DNA of 64,000 nt from Flavobacteriales bacterium (GTDB lineage: Bacteria > Bacteroidota > Bacteroidia > Flavobacteriales > JASBRU01). Position 1 is the stretch's first letter, and the number at the start of each line of letters is the position of its first letter. Below are positions 26,703 to 35,769 of this stretch, one piece after another. The translations under genes were made by a program, and so were the position numbers. The stretch lies in NCBI GenBank assembly GCA_030149285.1, contig JASBRU010000004.1:186001-250000 (forward strand), in the 5' to 3' direction. The notes beneath the pieces are model-generated. The model did no database searches, was not told the DNA's origin, and saw nothing but the letters and a program-made list of their open reading frames with translations.

Positions 26703-27068
26703 TTAATTCACTTTACGTTTGCCTTCTAAAACAACCGTTACTCTTTCTACATCAACAGGTATAGGTGGATGTATTTTAGATAGGTGAACCTCAACAGTTT
26801 CTATCATTTCTATGGTTGCCAACAGCTCATCTATAATGCGCTTACAAACATGTTCTATTAGCTTAGAACGGATAGCAACTTGTTCTTTTACTATTTGGCT
26901 AACTGTTACATAATCTACGGTTTGGTTTAGTTTATCAGAAACAGAGGCGCTATTTAAGTCTGCAGTAATAATTACATCAATTGTATAATCAGTACCAATA
27001 ATACCCTCTTCATCTAAACAGCCATGGTAGCCGTATAGCTTTATACCTTGTACTTTAATAACTCCCAT
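26703..27068 (-). CDS. folB: dihydroneopterin aldolase
   Basis: This 121-residue cytoplasmic enzyme of folate synthesis cleaves dihydroneopterin to 6-hydroxymethyl-dihydropterin. KLYGYHGCLDEEGIIGTDYTIDV near the N-terminus is the family signature, with the tunnelling residues, and HLSKIHPPIPVDVERVTV is the usual C-terminal pterin-site segment. The ATG shares its first base with the gltX stop codon (1-bp overlap), so the two genes are co-transcribed and probably translationally coupled. Confidence 0.93.
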   Translation of the reverse strand: MGVIKVQGIKLYGYHGCLDEEGIIGTDYTIDVIITADLNSASVSDKLNQTVDYVTVSQIVKEQVAIRSKLIEHVCKRIIDELLATIEMIETVEVHLSKIHPPIPVDVERVTVVLEGKRKVN

Positions 27069-28588
27069 TAAGCTAGTACCTCCAATGCTTTATCAATACG
27101 AGTTAGCGTTTCTTCTTTCCCTAATATTTCAGAGATTTCGAATAACGATGGTCCAGCAGGTTTACCGCTTAAGGCTAACCTTAAGGCAGGGCCTAACTGG
27201 CCAAAGCCAATTTCATATTGTTCTAGTGTAGCTTTAAATGCTTTTTCAACATTTTCAGCAGTAAAATCACCTATTTCTGCAATGTTTTTTCTGAAAGAAC
27301 CTAAGTGTTCAGGAGTATTTTCTTTCCACTTTTTGTTTACAGTTTTCTCATCGTATTCTGTAGGAGCAACAAAGAAGTACATACCGTCTTCTAGTATATC
27401 TTTTACAAAAGTAGCACGCTCTTTCATTAAGCCCGATACTTTTGCAGCAATATTATCGGTAACGGTAATGCTGTTCTCCTTTAACAATACTTGCAATTGA
27501 GCACCTAACTCTTCATTAGAATAAGCTCTAAGGTATTGTTGGTTATACCACTTTGTTTTTTCAAAGTCATATTTAGCACCAGACTTACCAACGCGTTCTA
27601 AAGTAAAGGCTTCTACTAATTCGTCAAGCGAGAAAATCTCTTGTTGAGTACCAGGGTTCCAGCCTAAAAAGGCTAACATGTTGATAAAAGCCTCAGGGTA
27701 GTACCCTTGCTCTCTATAGCCAGATGATATTTCTCCTTCTGGGTTTTTCCATTCAGTAGGAAATACCGGAAAGCCTAAACGATCACCATCTCTTTTACTA
27801 AGTTTTCCGTTTCCGTCAGGTTTTAATATTAAGGGTAGGTGGGCAAACTCCGGCGCTTCCCAGCCTAAGTATTTGTATAACAATACATGCAAAGGGGCAG
27901 AAGGCAACCATTCTTCACCACGTATTACATGTGTAATTTGCATTAAGTGGTCATCCACAATATTTGCTAGGTGATAAGTAGGCATTCCGTCGCCTTTAAA
28001 TAGCACCTTATCGTCCATATTGTTGGTGTTGAAAGACACCCAGCCTCTAATTTTATCTTCAAACTTCACTTCCTCGTTACGAGGCATACGTATACGTATT
28101 ACATAAGGGTCTCCGGCCTCTAATCTCTTCTGTACTTCCTCTGCAGAGAGGCTCAAAGAATTTTTCATAGAACTACGGGTAACCGCATTGTATTGTGGTG
28201 ATGGCACGCCTGCTTTTTTTAAGCGCTCACGCATTTCTTCTAATTCTTCAGAAGTATCAAAAGCATAGTATGCATGACCGGATTCTACCAGCATATCAGC
28301 ATATTCACGATACATTGGCTTACGCTCAGATTGTCGGTAAGGACCAAAATCACCACCAACAGACATGCCTTCATCTGGCGGGATGCCACACCAGTTTAAG
28401 GCATCTACTATATAATCTTCTGCACCTTGCACATAACGTGTTTGGTCAGTATCTTCAATTCTTAAAATAAAATCACCGCCGTGCTTCTTTGCAAACAGGT
28501 AATTGTATAATGCTGTACGCACACCACCCATATGTAATGGTCCTGTAGGACTTGGTGCAAAACGAACACGTACTTTAGAGTTACTCAT
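27068..28588 (-). CDS. gltX: glutamyl-tRNA synthetase
   Basis: This 506-residue class I aminoacyl-tRNA synthetase charges tRNA-Glu. The start MSNSKVRVRFAPSPTGPLHMGG at 28588 carries the HIGH-type motif (HMGG); an upstream TTG at 28618 would lie beside the -7 element and is rejected. The KMSKS-type loop appears as LSKRDG near residue 240. The C-terminal helical anticodon-binding part is complete. A TACCTTTG element lies 19 nt upstream. Its promoter region is divergent from that of the DUF4175 gene. Confidence 0.96.
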   Translation of the reverse strand: MSNSKVRVRFAPSPTGPLHMGGVRTALYNYLFAKKHGGDFILRIEDTDQTRYVQGAEDYIVDALNWCGIPPDEGMSVGGDFGPYRQSERKPMYREYADMLVESGHAYYAFDTSEELEEMRERLKKAGVPSPQYNAVTRSSMKNSLSLSAEEVQKRLEAGDPYVIRIRMPRNEEVKFEDKIRGWVSFNTNNMDDKVLFKGDGMPTYHLANIVDDHLMQITHVIRGEEWLPSAPLHVLLYKYLGWEAPEFAHLPLILKPDGNGKLSKRDGDRLGFPVFPTEWKNPEGEISSGYREQGYYPEAFINMLAFLGWNPGTQQEIFSLDELVEAFTLERVGKSGAKYDFEKTKWYNQQYLRAYSNEELGAQLQVLLKENSITVTDNIAAKVSGLMKERATFVKDILEDGMYFFVAPTEYDEKTVNKKWKENTPEHLGSFRKNIAEIGDFTAENVEKAFKATLEQYEIGFGQLGPALRLALSGKPAGPSLFEISEILGKEETLTRIDKALEVLA

Positions 28589-28607
28589 CGCCAATAAATT
28601 TAGGCGG

Positions 28608-28615
28608 CAAAGGTA
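28608..28615 (-). promoter_or_regulatory. -7 element for gltX
   Basis: TACCTTTG on the minus strand matches TAnnTTTG and leaves a leader of about 15 nt before the gltX ATG at 28588. Confidence 0.5.
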
Positions 28616-28664
28616 CAATTTAATGAGAATTTACGTTGTCTATAAGTATTGGAAACTTTATTCG

Positions 28665-28672
28665 TAAATTTG
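28665..28672 (+). promoter_or_regulatory. -7 element 4 nt from the DUF4175 gene start
   Basis: TAAATTTG matches TAnnTTTG and ends 4 nt before the ATG at 28677, predicting a leaderless mRNA. Confidence 0.55.
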
Positions 28673-28676
28673 TTAT

Positions 28677-31600
28677 ATGGTGCAGTCTTACGATATACTT
28701 ATTCAAAAGCTCGATTCATTCATTAGAAAATTCTATAAGAATCAGCTAATCAAAGGCTTAATACTTACCTTAAGCACCACCCTTTTATTGTTTTTGGTCA
28801 TCAGTACAGCCGAGTATTTCGGTAGGTTTAGCAGTACATTCCGCGCAATTTTATTTTGGGCTTTTTCTGCTTTCACGCTTTATGTGTTGTCAAGGTATAT
28901 TTTTAAGCCCCTTTTAAGTCTTTACAGAATAGGCAAAACCATATCACATGAGCAAGCTGCAAACATTATTGGCAAACATTTTCCGGAGGTAAAAGATAAG
29001 TTGCTTAATGTGCTTCAGCTGAAAGATATGGCTGGCTCACAAAACGATTTGGTGTTAGCTAGCATCAATCAAAAAAGCAGTGAATTAAGTCCGGTTCCGT
29101 TTAGCAATGCAATTAGCTTTTCAGCAAATAAGAAGTACTTAAAATACGCGCTTCCCTCACTTTTAATAATTGTGGTGTTACTTATAAGCGGTAATACAAG
29201 AGTATTAAGAGAAGGCTCTAATCGTATTGTAGGATATAGTAAAGCATACGAAATACCAGCCCCATTTACATTTGTATTAGAAAACGAAGAGCTATCTGTT
29301 TTACAACACGAAGACTTTGCTATAAGTGTAAAAATAGAAGGTGAACAAGTGCCAAACAATGCTTTTATAGAGATTGGGGGTATTAAGCATAAAATGCAAG
29401 GACAAAGCAAAATAGCTTTTAGCCATACATTGCATAACGTTCAAAATGAAACAACATTCCGCTTTTTTGCGGACGGGTTTTATTCAAAACCCTATGAGCT
29501 TAAGGCTTTACCAAACCCTGTAATACTTGGTTTTTCAGTTAAGTTAGATTATCCTGCATATACTGCAAAGAAAGATGAGACAGTTGAAAACACAGGAGAT
29601 ATAACTATTCCTGAAGGGACAGATGTGTCTTGGAACTTTAATACCAAAAACACGGACGAGTTGTTTATACAGTTTCCTGATACCGGTTTCTCAGCCCATC
29701 AAGCAGCTACCAATGCATTTGATTACAACACCCGCTTTACAAAAGACTTACGCTATTACATAACTACCAAAAATAAGTTTGTAAACGGTAAAGACACTGT
29801 GGCTTATTTAGTACGTGTTGTAAAAGACCAGTACCCTGCAATAGAGGTAGAAGAACAAAGAGATAGCTTAGATAGCAAGCGAATCTTTTTTAGAGGTGTT
29901 GCTAAAGATGATTATGGCTTTAAGAGTCTTACATTTAATTACAAGAAGCAAAATACTGATGAGCTTATATCAGTTCCCTTAAGTATAAATGGAGCAAGCA
30001 CAGTAGAGCAATTTTTTCATTATTGGGATCTCTCTCAATTGGGAATTGAAGCAGGCGATCAGATAGAATACTACTTTGAAGTATTTGATAATGATGGTGT
30101 TAATGGCGCAAAGTCTACTCGAACACAAACAAAAATATTTAAGGCGCCAACTTTAAAAGAGCTAGAGCAAAAGGCGGAACAAAGCAACCAACAGTTAAAG
30201 GCAGACATGAAGCAAAGCATGTCTATGGTGCAAGATTTAGAAAAAGAGCTGGAGGATATTCGTAAGAAATTATTGGAGAAAAAAGAGTTGTCTTGGGAGG
30301 ATAAAAAACGCGTGGAAGATATTTTGAAGAAGCAAAAAGAGCTTCAAAAGAAATTGAATGAGATTAAAAAGAACACCAAAGAGAAAAACAAAGAACAGTC
30401 TGATTATAAGAAAGTTGATGAAGAAATCTTAGACAAGCAACGTCAGTTAGAGGAGTTGTTTGATAAGGTAATGACGGATGAGATGAAAGAGCTTTATAAG
30501 GAGCTGGAAGAAATGATGAAGGATCTTAATAAAGATAAGCTACAAGAAAAGTTAGAAGAGATTAAGCTTAGCAACGAAGATATTAAGAAAGAACTTGACA
30601 GAAATTTGGAGTTGTTTAAGCAAATGGAGTTTGAGCAAAAGCTGCAAGAAACTATTGATAAGCTTGACGAGTTAAAAGAAAAGCAAGAAAAGCTGGCAGA
30701 AGAAACTCAAAAAGGAGAGAAAGAATCAGAAGAGTTGAAGCAAGAACAAGATGAATTAAACAAGGAGTTTGATGATTTAAAGAAAGATTTAGACGACTTA
30801 GAAAAGAAGAATAGTGAGCTAGAGAAGCCTGAGGAGATGGAGTCTACTGAGAAAGAAGAGCAGGAGATAGATGAGGATATGCAAGAAAGCTCTGAGCAGC
30901 TAGAGAAGAATAAAAAGAAAAAGGCTCAAGAGTCTCAGCAAGATGCAGCTGAAAAGATGGAAGAGATGTCTGAAAAGATGAAAAGCATGCAAATGTCTAT
31001 GTCTTCTCAGTCTCAAGAAGAGGATATGGAAGCGCTTCGCCAGATATTAGAAAACTTGGTTCGCTTGTCTATAGATCAAGAGCAATTGATGAAGGATTTA
31101 TCGCAAACGAATAAGAATAACCCAAAATATACAGAGCTTACCAGAGAGCAGAACAATTTGAGTGATGATGCGACAATAATTGAAGACTCATTATTTGCTT
31201 TGAGCAAGCGAGTAGTACAAATAGAGCCATTCATTAATAGAGAAATGAATCTGATTAATGATAATATGGCTAAAGCCATTAAGCAATTAGCTGAAAGAAA
31301 TACTCCGGAGGCAAATAATAGACAGCAATATGTGATGACTTCTTCTAATAATTTAGCATTAATGCTGAGCGAGGTATTAGAGCAGATGCAAAAGGAGATG
31401 TCTAATATGATGAAGGGAAATCAACAGTGCAATAAGCCCGGAAGTAATAGTAAGCCCTCTATGTCTAACATGCGTAAAATGCAAGAGAGTTTAAATAAGC
31501 AGATGAAGGGTATGAAGTCTAAAATGAAAGGTGGAAAAAACCCCGGTGAAAAATCTGGCTCAGGAAAAGGAGAGCGTAGCAAAGGCTTGGCTAAAATGGC

Positions 31601-32021
31601 TGCACAGCAGGAAGCTATTCGTCAGCAAATACAACAAATGGCTGATGAGTTTCAAAAAGGAGGTAAAGAAGGGCAAAAAGGCGAAGGCGGCATGGGCACC
31701 ATGGGAGATGCTATTGAAAAGATGGAGCAGGTAGAGCAAGATATTGTAAACGATAATATAACGCCTGAGACGCTCAGAAGGCAAGAAGAGATACTTACGC
31801 GCCTACTAGAGGCAGAAAACGCCGAGAGAGAGCGTGATAAGGACGAGAAGCGCAAATCTAATGAAGCGATAGAACAACAAGCTACTCCGCCTAACTCATT
31901 TGAAGAGTATTATAAGCAAAAACAAAAAGAGGCAGAGTTGCTTAAAACAGTGCCTCCGGCTTTACAGCCTTTTTATAAGAACAAGGTAAACGAGTATTTC
32001 AATTCTACTAACGATCAATAA
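28677..32021 (+). CDS. DUF4175 family membrane protein with long coiled coil
   Basis: This is a 1114-residue protein typical of Bacteroidota (DUF4175). Two membrane helices lie at about residues 24-45 and 52-70, and a third at about 157-172. An Ig-like beta region follows (about 190-480). Residues 490-780 are a very long coiled coil rich in Lys, Glu, Leu and Gln, and the rest is Met/Gln/Lys-rich, including a low-complexity segment near 910-1000 (KQMKGMKSKMKGGKNPG). The layout suggests an inner-membrane anchor with a long periplasmic rod. It is followed with no gap by ybeY, whose GTG directly follows its TAA. Function is not established in the family. Confidence 0.88.
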   Translation: MVQSYDILIQKLDSFIRKFYKNQLIKGLILTLSTTLLLFLVISTAEYFGRFSSTFRAILFWAFSAFTLYVLSRYIFKPLLSLYRIGKTISHEQAANIIGKHFPEVKDKLLNVLQLKDMAGSQNDLVLASINQKSSELSPVPFSNAISFSANKKYLKYALPSLLIIVVLLISGNTRVLREGSNRIVGYSKAYEIPAPFTFVLENEELSVLQHEDFAISVKIEGEQVPNNAFIEIGGIKHKMQGQSKIAFSHTLHNVQNETTFRFFADGFYSKPYELKALPNPVILGFSVKLDYPAYTAKKDETVENTGDITIPEGTDVSWNFNTKNTDELFIQFPDTGFSAHQAATNAFDYNTRFTKDLRYYITTKNKFVNGKDTVAYLVRVVKDQYPAIEVEEQRDSLDSKRIFFRGVAKDDYGFKSLTFNYKKQNTDELISVPLSINGASTVEQFFHYWDLSQLGIEAGDQIEYYFEVFDNDGVNGAKSTRTQTKIFKAPTLKELEQKAEQSNQQLKADMKQSMSMVQDLEKELEDIRKKLLEKKELSWEDKKRVEDILKKQKELQKKLNEIKKNTKEKNKEQSDYKKVDEEILDKQRQLEELFDKVMTDEMKELYKELEEMMKDLNKDKLQEKLEEIKLSNEDIKKELDRNLELFKQMEFEQKLQETIDKLDELKEKQEKLAEETQKGEKESEELKQEQDELNKEFDDLKKDLDDLEKKNSELEKPEEMESTEKEEQEIDEDMQESSEQLEKNKKKKAQESQQDAAEKMEEMSEKMKSMQMSMSSQSQEEDMEALRQILENLVRLSIDQEQLMKDLSQTNKNNPKYTELTREQNNLSDDATIIEDSLFALSKRVVQIEPFINREMNLINDNMAKAIKQLAERNTPEANNRQQYVMTSSNNLALMLSEVLEQMQKEMSNMMKGNQQCNKPGSNSKPSMSNMRKMQESLNKQMKGMKSKMKGGKNPGEKSGSGKGERSKGLAKMAAQQEAIRQQIQQMADEFQKGGKEGQKGEGGMGTMGDAIEKMEQVEQDIVNDNITPETLRRQEEILTRLLEAENAERERDKDEKRKSNEAIEQQATPPNSFEEYYKQKQKEAELLKTVPPALQPFYKNKVNEYFNSTNDQ

Positions 32022-32438
32022 GTGGAACACATCAATTATTTTTCTGAAACTGATTTTAAGCTTTCCAATACTGGCGAGTACACGAACTGGATTTTAAATG
32101 TGATTTCTGATGAAGGTCATAATCCTGGTGAAATCTCTTATGTGTTTTGTGATGACAACTATCTGCATAAGATGAATGTGGAGTACCTAGATCATGACAC
32201 ACTTACGGACATCATTACTTTTGATTACACATCAGGGAACATTGTGTCTGGAGATGTGTTTATCTCCATAGAACGGGTAAAGGAAAATGCTGCACAGTTT
32301 GAGGTTTCTTTTGAGAAAGAGTTAAGCCGAGTAATGGTGCATGGCGTACTTCATTTATTAGGCTATAAAGACAAAACAGAAGCCGAAAAAGCAGAAATGC
32401 GAAACAAAGAAGATTTTTATTTATCTTTGCAGCCCTAA
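32022..32438 (+). CDS. ybeY: YbeY endoribonuclease
   Basis: This 138-residue metal-dependent RNase takes part in 16S rRNA 3'-end maturation and ribosome quality control. The conserved zinc motif appears as MVHGVLHLLGYKDKTEAE. The usual third His of HGxLHLxGYDH is replaced by KDK, a pattern I associate with Bacteroidota members. DTLTDIITFDY is the conserved upstream strand. The start is a GTG placed directly after the stop of the DUF4175 gene. A parS-like site lies between its stop and mnmG. Confidence 0.92.
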   Translation: MEHINYFSETDFKLSNTGEYTNWILNVISDEGHNPGEISYVFCDDNYLHKMNVEYLDHDTLTDIITFDYTSGNIVSGDVFISIERVKENAAQFEVSFEKELSRVMVHGVLHLLGYKDKTEAEKAEMRNKEDFYLSLQP

Positions 32439-32476
32439 AATCCTGATTGACAATAGTTTTAACAATAAATTCGCAA

Positions 32477-32492
32477 TGTTCCACGTGAAACA
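32477..32492. promoter_or_regulatory. parS-like site 1
   Basis: TGTTCCACGTGAAACA matches the widely conserved chromosomal parS consensus TGTTNCACGTGAAACA at every fixed position. It lies in the ybeY-mnmG gap, 9 bp before the mnmG ATG. It is predicted to be a ParB binding site for chromosome segregation. The identical 16-mer occurs again just after mnmG. Confidence 0.85.
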
Positions 32493-32501
32493 TTGAAGCT
32501 T

Positions 32502-34370
32502 ATGTTTAACAAAGAATACGATGTAATAGTAGTTGGTGCGGGTCACGCAGGTTGCGAGGCTGCCGCTGCTGCTGCTAATTTAGGTTCTAGTGTGTTGCTA
32601 ATAACCATGAACTTGCAAACTATAGCGCAAATGTCATGCAACCCTGCTATGGGCGGTATTGCAAAAGGACAAATTGTGCGCGAGATTGATGCGTTAGGCG
32701 GGTATTCTGGTATTGTTACTGATAAGACAATGATTCAGTTTCGAATGTTGAATCGCTCAAAAGGACCCGCTATGTGGAGCCCAAGAGCGCAAAGCGATAG
32801 AATGCGTTTTGCTGAAGAATGGAGATTAATGCTAGAAGCAACGCCAAATGTTGACTTCTTTCAGGATATGGTTACGAGCCTTGTTGTGGAAGATAACCAG
32901 ATTAAAGGTGTTAAAACAGGAATGGGCATCGAGGTAAAAGCAAAGTCAGTTGTTCTTACAAACGGCACTTTTCTTAATGGTCTTATCCATATTGGTGATA
33001 AAAATTTTGGTGGAGGTAGAGCAGGAGAAAGAGCGTCTACAGGAATTACGGAAGACTTAGTAAAGCTAGGTTTTGAAACAGGTAGAATGAAGACGGGTAC
33101 GCCACCAAGAGTTGACGGTCGTTCCTTAGATTATTCTAAAATGGAAGAGCAGCTTGGGGATGAAAACCCTCAAAAATTTTCTTATACAGATACTGCCAAT
33201 TTAACAAAGCAGCGTAGTTGCTTTATTACATATACAAACCAAGCCGTACATGATAAACTAAAAGAAGGCTTTGATAGATCGCCAATGTTCAATGGCCAGA
33301 TTGAAAGTTCTGGTCCAAGATATTGTCCTTCTGTAGAAGAAAAGATTAATCGTTTTGCGGATAAAGACAGGCATCAAATATTTGTAGAACCGGAAGGATG
33401 GGATACAGTTGAGGTTTATGTAAATGGGTTTTCTACGTCCTTACCTGAGGACATACAGTACGAAGCATTAAAGCTGGTTCCCGGTTTTGAGAATGTAAAA
33501 TTCTTCCGTCCAGGGTATGCTATAGAATATGATTATTTTCCTCCTACACAATTAAAACACACCTTAGAGACTAAGCTCGTACAGAATTTATATTTCTCTG
33601 GCCAAATAAACGGTACAACAGGATATGAAGAGGCAGCTTGCCAAGGTTTAATGGCTGGTATCAATGCGCATTTAAAGGTGCACGGTAAACCGGAGTTTAC
33701 ATTAAGTCGCTCTGAAGCCTATATAGGGGTTCTAATAGATGACTTAATTACTAAAGGGACTGAAGAGCCTTATAGAATGTTTACTTCACGTGCAGAATAC
33801 CGTATTTTGCTTCGTCAAGATAATGCAGATATTCGCCTAACTCCTAAAGGGTTTGAGTTAGGTTTGGCATCTCAAGAGCGTATGGATCGTGTTCAAGAGA
33901 AAATAAATAATACCAAAGAGGTAATTAATTTCTTACAAACTGAAAGTATTGAGCCAAATTTAGTAAACCCACTTTTAGAAGAGTCTAATACAAGTGCTAT
34001 TAAGCAAAAAACAAAACTGATAAATATTATCTCTCGTCCACAAATTCAAATAGGGGATATGAAAGAATTAACTTCTGTTAAAGAATTTATAGCGGATCAT
34101 CAAGTTGATGAAGAGGTATTAGAGCAAGCGGAAATACAAATAAAGTATCAAGGGTATATTGATAAAGAAAGAGAGAATGCTGATAAGCTAAATCGATTAG
34201 AAAACATTCGCATTCCAGATGATTTTGATTATCGAAAGCTTGCTTCATTATCTCATGAAGCGAAAGAAAAGCTTTCTTCTATCCGTCCAAAAACAATTTC
34301 ACAAGCTTCTCGCGTAAGCGGTGTAAATCCATCTGACATTAGCGTATTGTTGGTTTATATGGGTAGATAG
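32502..34370 (+). CDS. mnmG: tRNA uridine-5-carboxymethylaminomethyl modification enzyme
   Basis: This 622-residue FAD enzyme, with MnmE, makes the cmnm5 group on wobble uridine of certain tRNAs. The FAD-binding motif VVGAGHAGCEAA lies at the N-terminus. SCNPAMGGIAKGQIVREIDALGG, FRMLNRSKGPAMWSPRAQ and GTPPRVDGRS are strong signatures. The ATG at 32502 (MFNKEYDVIVVGAG) is preferred over the TTG at 32493, which lies directly at the parS-like site. Both ends of the gene are flanked by parS-like sites. In many bacteria mnmG (gidA) sits near the replication origin, consistent with this. Confidence 0.97.
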   Translation: MFNKEYDVIVVGAGHAGCEAAAAAANLGSSVLLITMNLQTIAQMSCNPAMGGIAKGQIVREIDALGGYSGIVTDKTMIQFRMLNRSKGPAMWSPRAQSDRMRFAEEWRLMLEATPNVDFFQDMVTSLVVEDNQIKGVKTGMGIEVKAKSVVLTNGTFLNGLIHIGDKNFGGGRAGERASTGITEDLVKLGFETGRMKTGTPPRVDGRSLDYSKMEEQLGDENPQKFSYTDTANLTKQRSCFITYTNQAVHDKLKEGFDRSPMFNGQIESSGPRYCPSVEEKINRFADKDRHQIFVEPEGWDTVEVYVNGFSTSLPEDIQYEALKLVPGFENVKFFRPGYAIEYDYFPPTQLKHTLETKLVQNLYFSGQINGTTGYEEAACQGLMAGINAHLKVHGKPEFTLSRSEAYIGVLIDDLITKGTEEPYRMFTSRAEYRILLRQDNADIRLTPKGFELGLASQERMDRVQEKINNTKEVINFLQTESIEPNLVNPLLEESNTSAIKQKTKLINIISRPQIQIGDMKELTSVKEFIADHQVDEEVLEQAEIQIKYQGYIDKERENADKLNRLENIRIPDDFDYRKLASLSHEAKEKLSSIRPKTISQASRVSGVNPSDISVLLVYMGR

Positions 34371-34377
34371 ACCCATT

Positions 34378-34393
34378 TGTTCCACGTGAAACA
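34378..34393. promoter_or_regulatory. parS-like site 2
   Basis: TGTTCCACGTGAAACA, identical to the copy at 32477-32492, lies 7 bp after the mnmG stop codon. The two sites are 1901 bp apart in the same orientation. A second exact copy so close by makes chance occurrence very unlikely. Confidence 0.85.
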
Positions 34394-34515
34394 TATAAAA
34401 AGCCCTTTTTCTCTGAAATAAAGCGAGAAAGAGCTTCTGTAATATAACACCTCTATTTTTTTGAGAAAACGCCAGAATCGGCTTAAAAACAATGCGCTGT
34501 TGTGTTGTAGGTATA

Positions 34516-35664
34516 CTAAGCGTTTGCAGGCTTCCTTCTAATTAATTTGCTGATATTTATCGATAAATCCAGAAAAAGAATCTTTGGGTTTGCATTTCGC
34601 TCAACATGATAAGAAGCTTCGTTTAAAGCCATGTAAATATCTTCGATATTATCTTCATGAATAAAAGGGGCAAATTTTGAAAGGTCAAATCCGCCAAAAT
34701 TTAATGGAACCATTGAACTATAGTTTTGGCTTTTTGTCATCATCATAGATTCACGAATAATAGAAAGAGTATAAGACAAGAAGTTTTTCTGGGCCTCTCT
34801 ACCCATTTTTGAGATGTCTTCTGTCCATTCTATTAAACCCTTAACATCTGCTTTAAAACCCAATCGCATCCAGTTTACAAATAACATTGCGTTCTGATTA
34901 CTATTGCTGTCATCATATAAAAAATGCAAAGCTTTAGATAAGTTTCCATTACTAAGCAGTGAAATGTTTCCGGCTTCCTGATCACTAATCCCATGCTTAG
35001 AGGTTAGGTAGGTAGATATATCTTGATTGGTAAAGGCCGGTATTTTTACTATTTGTGTGCGAGATAAAACTGTTTTAATAATGTTTTCATCGCTATTAGC
35101 TACAAATAAGAATAAAGTCTTTTGTGGGGGCTCCTCAATAATCTTCAATAACTTATTGGCTGCAGAAGCATTCATTTTTTCAGGCATCCATACAATCATA
35201 GTTTTAAACTCACTTTCGTATGGCTTTAGTTGTAGCGCATGAATTATTTCTGCACTCTCGTCAGTACCAATTGTGCCTTGTTTGTTTTCAACCTGAATAT
35301 GTTTAAGCCAATCAAAAAGACTGAAAAAAGGATGTTGCTCTTTAATTAAGTCACGCCAGTCTGCAATAAAATTTTTGCTAACCGCTTTGCTTTTTACGGC
35401 CTTGGTGTTTGCTACAGGGTAAGCAAAGTGTAAGTCTGGATGCGCTAAATTGTTGTACTTAACACAAGAGGGGCAAGCACCACAAGAGTCAGTTTCTGTT
35501 TTGTTTTTACAGGCTAAATATTGGCTGTAAGCTATTGCCAAAGCCAAATTTCCAGAGCCTTCGGGCCCTAAAAAAAGCTGTGAATGACTAACGCGTTGCT
35601 CATTAATTGTTTGAATGAGTTTTTGCTTGATAGCATCTAATCCGGGTATGTCTTTAAAAAGCAT
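34516..35664 (-). CDS. holB: DNA polymerase III subunit delta'
   Basis: This 382-residue subunit of the sliding-clamp loader belongs to the AAA+ fold. The P-loop region reads LGPEGSGNLALA, with Asn in place of the P-loop Lys, so it probably does not bind ATP, as in other delta' subunits. A zinc module is visible (Cys in LACKN, then DSCGACPSC). NKLLKIIEEPPQKTLFLFVA and LSRTQIVKIPA are the usual sensor segments. I chose MLFKDIPGLDAIKQKL at 35664; the longer start at 35688 lies upstream of the -7 element, which ends 3 nt before the chosen ATG. It is divergent from pgk. Confidence 0.9.
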   Translation of the reverse strand: MLFKDIPGLDAIKQKLIQTINEQRVSHSQLFLGPEGSGNLALAIAYSQYLACKNKTETDSCGACPSCVKYNNLAHPDLHFAYPVANTKAVKSKAVSKNFIADWRDLIKEQHPFFSLFDWLKHIQVENKQGTIGTDESAEIIHALQLKPYESEFKTMIVWMPEKMNASAANKLLKIIEEPPQKTLFLFVANSDENIIKTVLSRTQIVKIPAFTNQDISTYLTSKHGISDQEAGNISLLSNGNLSKALHFLYDDSNSNQNAMLFVNWMRLGFKADVKGLIEWTEDISKMGREAQKNFLSYTLSIIRESMMMTKSQNYSSMVPLNFGGFDLSKFAPFIHEDNIEDIYMALNEASYHVERNANPKILFLDLSINISKLIRRKPANA

Positions 35665-35667
35665 GCT

Positions 35668-35675
35668 CAAAAATA
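35668..35675 (-). promoter_or_regulatory. -7 element 3 nt from the holB start
   Basis: TATTTTTG on the minus strand matches TAnnTTTG and ends 3 nt before the ATG at 35664, predicting a leaderless or near-leaderless mRNA. Confidence 0.5.
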
Positions 35676-35718
35676 CATATTCAATCACAAAGAATTTACG
35701 AGAACATAAACTTATTTA

Positions 35719-35749
35719 TTGATAGAATTACAGATAAAGTTTAGTTTTG
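35719..35749 (+). promoter_or_regulatory. pgk promoter (-33 TTG and -7 TAGTTTTG)
   Basis: TTG at 35719-35721 is followed after 20 bp by TAGTTTTG (35742-35749), which fits the Bacteroidota promoter layout. Transcription should start about 5 nt later, giving a leader of about 15 nt before the ATG at 35770. It rules out the longer in-frame start at 35719. Confidence 0.75.
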
Positions 35750-35769
35750 CGCAAACAAAAATTACATCC

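Noticed and set aside
30150-31900. Low-complexity Lys/Glu/Gln-rich DNA in the DUF4175 gene as a repeat array
   Set aside because: It encodes a coiled coil with varied codons. There is no exact repeat unit, so it is protein composition rather than a DNA repeat.
33787-33792. CACGTG core inside mnmG as a parS site
   Set aside because: Only the six-base core matches; the flanking TACTT and CAGAA do not.
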